Below, piece by piece: positions 62,032 to 64,000 of a DNA stretch of 64,000 nucleotides. The translations under genes were made by a program, and so were the position numbers. Under the pieces are notes generated by a model, which worked only from the letters and a program-made list of their open reading frames with translations, made no database searches and was not told the origin of the DNA. The stretch is from Pantoea phytobeneficialis (GTDB taxonomy: Bacteria; Pseudomonadota; Gammaproteobacteria; Enterobacterales; Enterobacteriaceae): contig NZ_CP024637.1 of NCBI RefSeq assembly GCF_009728735.1, forward strand, positions 155,910 to 219,909, written 5' to 3'. Within the stretch, counting starts at the first letter, position 1, and the number at the start of each line of letters is the position of its first letter.

Positions 62032-63670
62032 ACGCACGTTCCTTGTTTGACGTTGTACTGGCGAGCGTGCCACCGCGCAGGATCATCTCTGCGGCACGTT
62101 CACCGATCATAATGGAAGGGGCATTGGTGTTGCCGCTAATCAAGGTCGGCATGATTGAGGCATCGGCAACGCGCAGATTATCAATACCATGCACCTTCAG
62201 CGTATCCGGGGCGACCACGCTCATCGCATCCCGCCCCATTTTGCAGGTACCGACCGGATGGAACACCGTGGCGCAATACTCCTTCACGTATTGGTGCAAC
62301 TGTTCGTCGCTCTGCACCTGTTTACCCGGCAGCATCTCCTCACCGCGAAGTGCTGCGAATTCAGGCTGGGCCAAAATTTTTCTGGCCGTTTTTATCCCTT
62401 CGACCAGCACCCTGGCGTCATACGGGTCAGCAAGAAAATTGAAATCAATCTCCAGTTGTTTTCCTGCTCCGAGGCGCAGACTGCCAATCGATTTGGGACG
62501 CAACACGCAGGTATGGATGGCATAACCGTGCCCCCATTCGAACAGGCGTCCACGGTGGCTGCGATAACCTGGCACGAAATGGAACTGGATATCCGGCTCC
62601 CCGGTCGCGAGTGGGGTTGAGGCAAAACCACCGGCTTCGACATAGTTGGTGGTCAACCATCCTTTGCGTGCGAACAGATACCTGAAGGGTGCCGTCAGAA
62701 TCGGTTTCCAGGCCGCCAGAGAGAACCCCAGCGTCAGCGCAGATTTGCTGCGCACCGTCACCAGTCCATCCAGGTGATCCTGAAGGTTTTGTCCGACGCC
62801 AGGCAGGTCATGCACCACGGCAACGTCTGCCGCGGCCAGTGCTGCGCGGGGACCAACCCCGGATTTCATCAGGATATGCGGCGAGCCAATCGACCCGGCA
62901 GCCAGAATCACTTCTTTACGGCATCGCAGGGCGGTCGCGTGGGTTTCTCCAGCTGCGATCACCCGCACCCCTTGCACCGTTTTCCCGTCCATGATTAAGG
63001 TTTCCACCTGGCAATCGGTCATGACGGTCAGGTTGCTTCTGCCAAGATGAGGGTGCAGAAAAGCGCGGTAACTCGACAGGCGCTGACCCTCCTTCTGCGT
63101 CACGTTGTAGATCCCCACGCCGGAGAGCGCAGGACCATTGAAATCGTGGTTTTCAGGCAGACCAGCCCGGACGCCTGCGGCGACAAACAGGGCAGATACC
63201 GGATTAGGATCGCGCGGTTTATCGACCAACAGCTCACCCTCAACGCCATGATAAGCCGCATCCTGTTGCAGAAGATTTTTCTCCGAGCGTTTGAACCAGG
63301 GCAAGACATCTTGCCATCCCCAGCCTTCGCAACCTGCCTGCTCCCAGAGATCATAATCCGAAGGTAAGCCACGGATATAAATCATGCTGTTCATTGAAGA
63401 GGAGCCGCCCAGCGCTTTGCCGCGCGGAACATGTATGTGTCGATTGCCCAGCCGTGGTTGCGGGGTGGAGTAATAATTCCAGCTAAACTTCTGACTTTTA
63501 TACAGCGTGATGGTCCCGGCGGGTGTCTGAATGCGGGGTGTCTCGTCACTACTGCCAGCCTCAATCAGACAAACCTGGATATTTTCCTGTTCAGACAGAC
63601 GCGCGGCCAGCACGGAACCCGCCGATCCCCCGCCAATAACGATGTAGTCGAATGCGTTGGTGTTATTCAT
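62024..63670 (-). CDS. GMC oxidoreductase (choline dehydrogenase-like)
   Basis: 548 residues from ATG 63670. The FAD motif IVIGGGSAGSVLAARLSE is at 10-27. The GMC signatures are VPRGKALGGSSSMNSMIYIR and AAGSIGSPHILMKSGVGP, and the active His is in FHPVGTCKMG near the C-terminus. It oxidises an alcohol to the aldehyde with FAD, as BetA does with choline; many GMC enzymes use other alcohols. The next gene down, a PuuC-like dehydrogenase, would take the aldehyde on. An NCS1 permease upstream could bring in the substrate. Confidence 0.92.
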   Translation of the reverse strand: MNNTNAFDYIVIGGGSAGSVLAARLSEQENIQVCLIEAGSSDETPRIQTPAGTITLYKSQKFSWNYYSTPQPRLGNRHIHVPRGKALGGSSSMNSMIYIRGLPSDYDLWEQAGCEGWGWQDVLPWFKRSEKNLLQQDAAYHGVEGELLVDKPRDPNPVSALFVAAGVRAGLPENHDFNGPALSGVGIYNVTQKEGQRLSSYRAFLHPHLGRSNLTVMTDCQVETLIMDGKTVQGVRVIAAGETHATALRCRKEVILAAGSIGSPHILMKSGVGPRAALAAADVAVVHDLPGVGQNLQDHLDGLVTVRSKSALTLGFSLAAWKPILTAPFRYLFARKGWLTTNYVEAGGFASTPLATGEPDIQFHFVPGYRSHRGRLFEWGHGYAIHTCVLRPKSIGSLRLGAGKQLEIDFNFLADPYDARVLVEGIKTARKILAQPEFAALRGEEMLPGKQVQSDEQLHQYVKEYCATVFHPVGTCKMGRDAMSVVAPDTLKVHGIDNLRVADASIMPTLISGNTNAPSIMIGERAAEMILRGGTLASTTSNKERAYA

Positions 63671-63677
63671 GGTTGTC

Positions 63678-64000
63678 TCACTTAACCATTGAGGTTTGGG
63701 CAACCGGCTGGCTACGACTCAGCAGATAATAAACCGGCGAGACGATGGCTAAACCAACAATCCAGGAGATGTCGGCTCCGCCTAACATATTCGCCGCCGG
63801 ACCGGTATAAATGGCGGTCGACATAAACGGAATCTCCACCACAATTCCCAGCAGATAACAGAAAATGGCTTTGGTATTGAAGTAACCATAAATACCGCCG
63901 TCACGACGGAAAAATGACGCCACATCATAATTACCGTGCGCAACCAGGTAATAATCCACCAGGTTGATGGCAGTCCAGGGAACTAATACATACAACAGCA
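63678..64000 (-). CDS. NCS1 family permease (CodB-like), C-terminal part only
   Basis: The last 107 codons of a nucleobase:cation symporter-1 family transporter, cut by the right edge. The sequence LVPWTAINLVDYYLVAHGNY followed by the GIYGYFNTKAIFCYLLGIVV span and GGADISWIVGLAIVSPVYYL are typical. The stop is 7 bp before the GMC gene's ATG, so it is in the same operon. NCS1 proteins carry nucleobases, hydantoins, thiamine or related compounds. With the alcohol and aldehyde dehydrogenases it probably imports the alcohol substrate. Confidence 0.87.
   Translation of the reverse strand, partial: LLYVLVPWTAINLVDYYLVAHGNYDVASFFRRDGGIYGYFNTKAIFCYLLGIVVEIPFMSTAIYTGPAANMLGGADISWIVGLAIVSPVYYLLSRSQPVAQTSMVK

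Overview
The window reads as enterobacterial DNA of the Pantoea/Erwinia type (Erwiniaceae). YmjA, YaiL, Mqo and NfsB proteins closely resemble those of E. coli. A 22-bp REP palindrome (GTAGCGGCGCGATTTATCGC and relatives) recurs about ten times between genes. A thiOSGF operon behind a TPP riboswitch is typical of this family, where it is known from plasmids such as pEA29 of Erwinia amylovora and the large Pantoea plasmids. Whether this window is chromosome or megaplasmid cannot be told from the sequence alone.

Layout. 1-3300: the end of an IS2-like element has cut into a ModE-type gene, followed by an A+T-rich pair (a flippase and a TupA-like ATP-grasp protein) that looks acquired. 3.4-9.96 kb: housekeeping genes (ymjA, yaiL, an RluA-type pseudouridine synthase, a DUF1203 gene, mqo, a GNAT), then a LysR regulator divergent from a carboxymuconolactone decarboxylase-like gene and a tautomerase. 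9.97-18.9 kb: a two-armed locus for a peptide-like substrate (dipeptide-type ABC transporter, M81/MlrC peptidase, ROK regulator, ROK kinase). 19-23.1 kb: LysR/pirin pair, an inositol-dehydrogenase-like gene, a LacI regulator and a probable 26-residue membrane protein. 23.3-28.8 kb: TPP riboswitch, thiO-thiS-thiG-thiF and a ThiXYZ-type precursor transporter.

28.9-35.8 kb: a lipoprotein, a LysE remnant cut at a REP, an AcoR-type sigma-54 activator facing a butanediol dehydrogenase with a visible -24/-12 promoter and paired upstream sites, a LysR regulator, a quinone-oxidoreductase-like gene and nfsB. 35.9-38.1 kb: a 722-residue protein in A+T-rich DNA that resembles the SopA/NleL HECT-like ubiquitin ligase effectors. 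38.3-46.0 kb: an amino-acid binding protein, a DUF2817 peptidase, a 2-oxoglutarate/Fe(II) oxygenase with its LysR, and an operon of XRE-cupin regulator, amino-acid ABC transporter without an ATPase gene, ureohydrolase and the tail of a lost amidinotransferase-type gene. 46.3-52.7 kb: AraC and DUF2000, amidase plus MBL hydrolase with a LysR, SDR with a LysR. 52.8-60.5 kb: a GH3 beta-glucosidase followed by a polyamine-type ABC transporter, with a divergent LysR. 60.5-64.0 kb: aldehyde dehydrogenase, GMC oxidoreductase and an NCS1 permease cut by the window edge.

Overall this is an accessory catabolic and transport region. Many small operons sit beside their own regulators. REP elements fill the gaps and in several places form the very ends of genes. 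The items most worth following are the SopA-like gene, the ROK/MlrC/peptide locus, the GH3-polyamine-type transporter pairing, the ThiF-rhodanese protein lacking its zinc cysteines, the tiny membrane protein at 23.1 kb and the complete sigma-54 control region at 32.9 kb.
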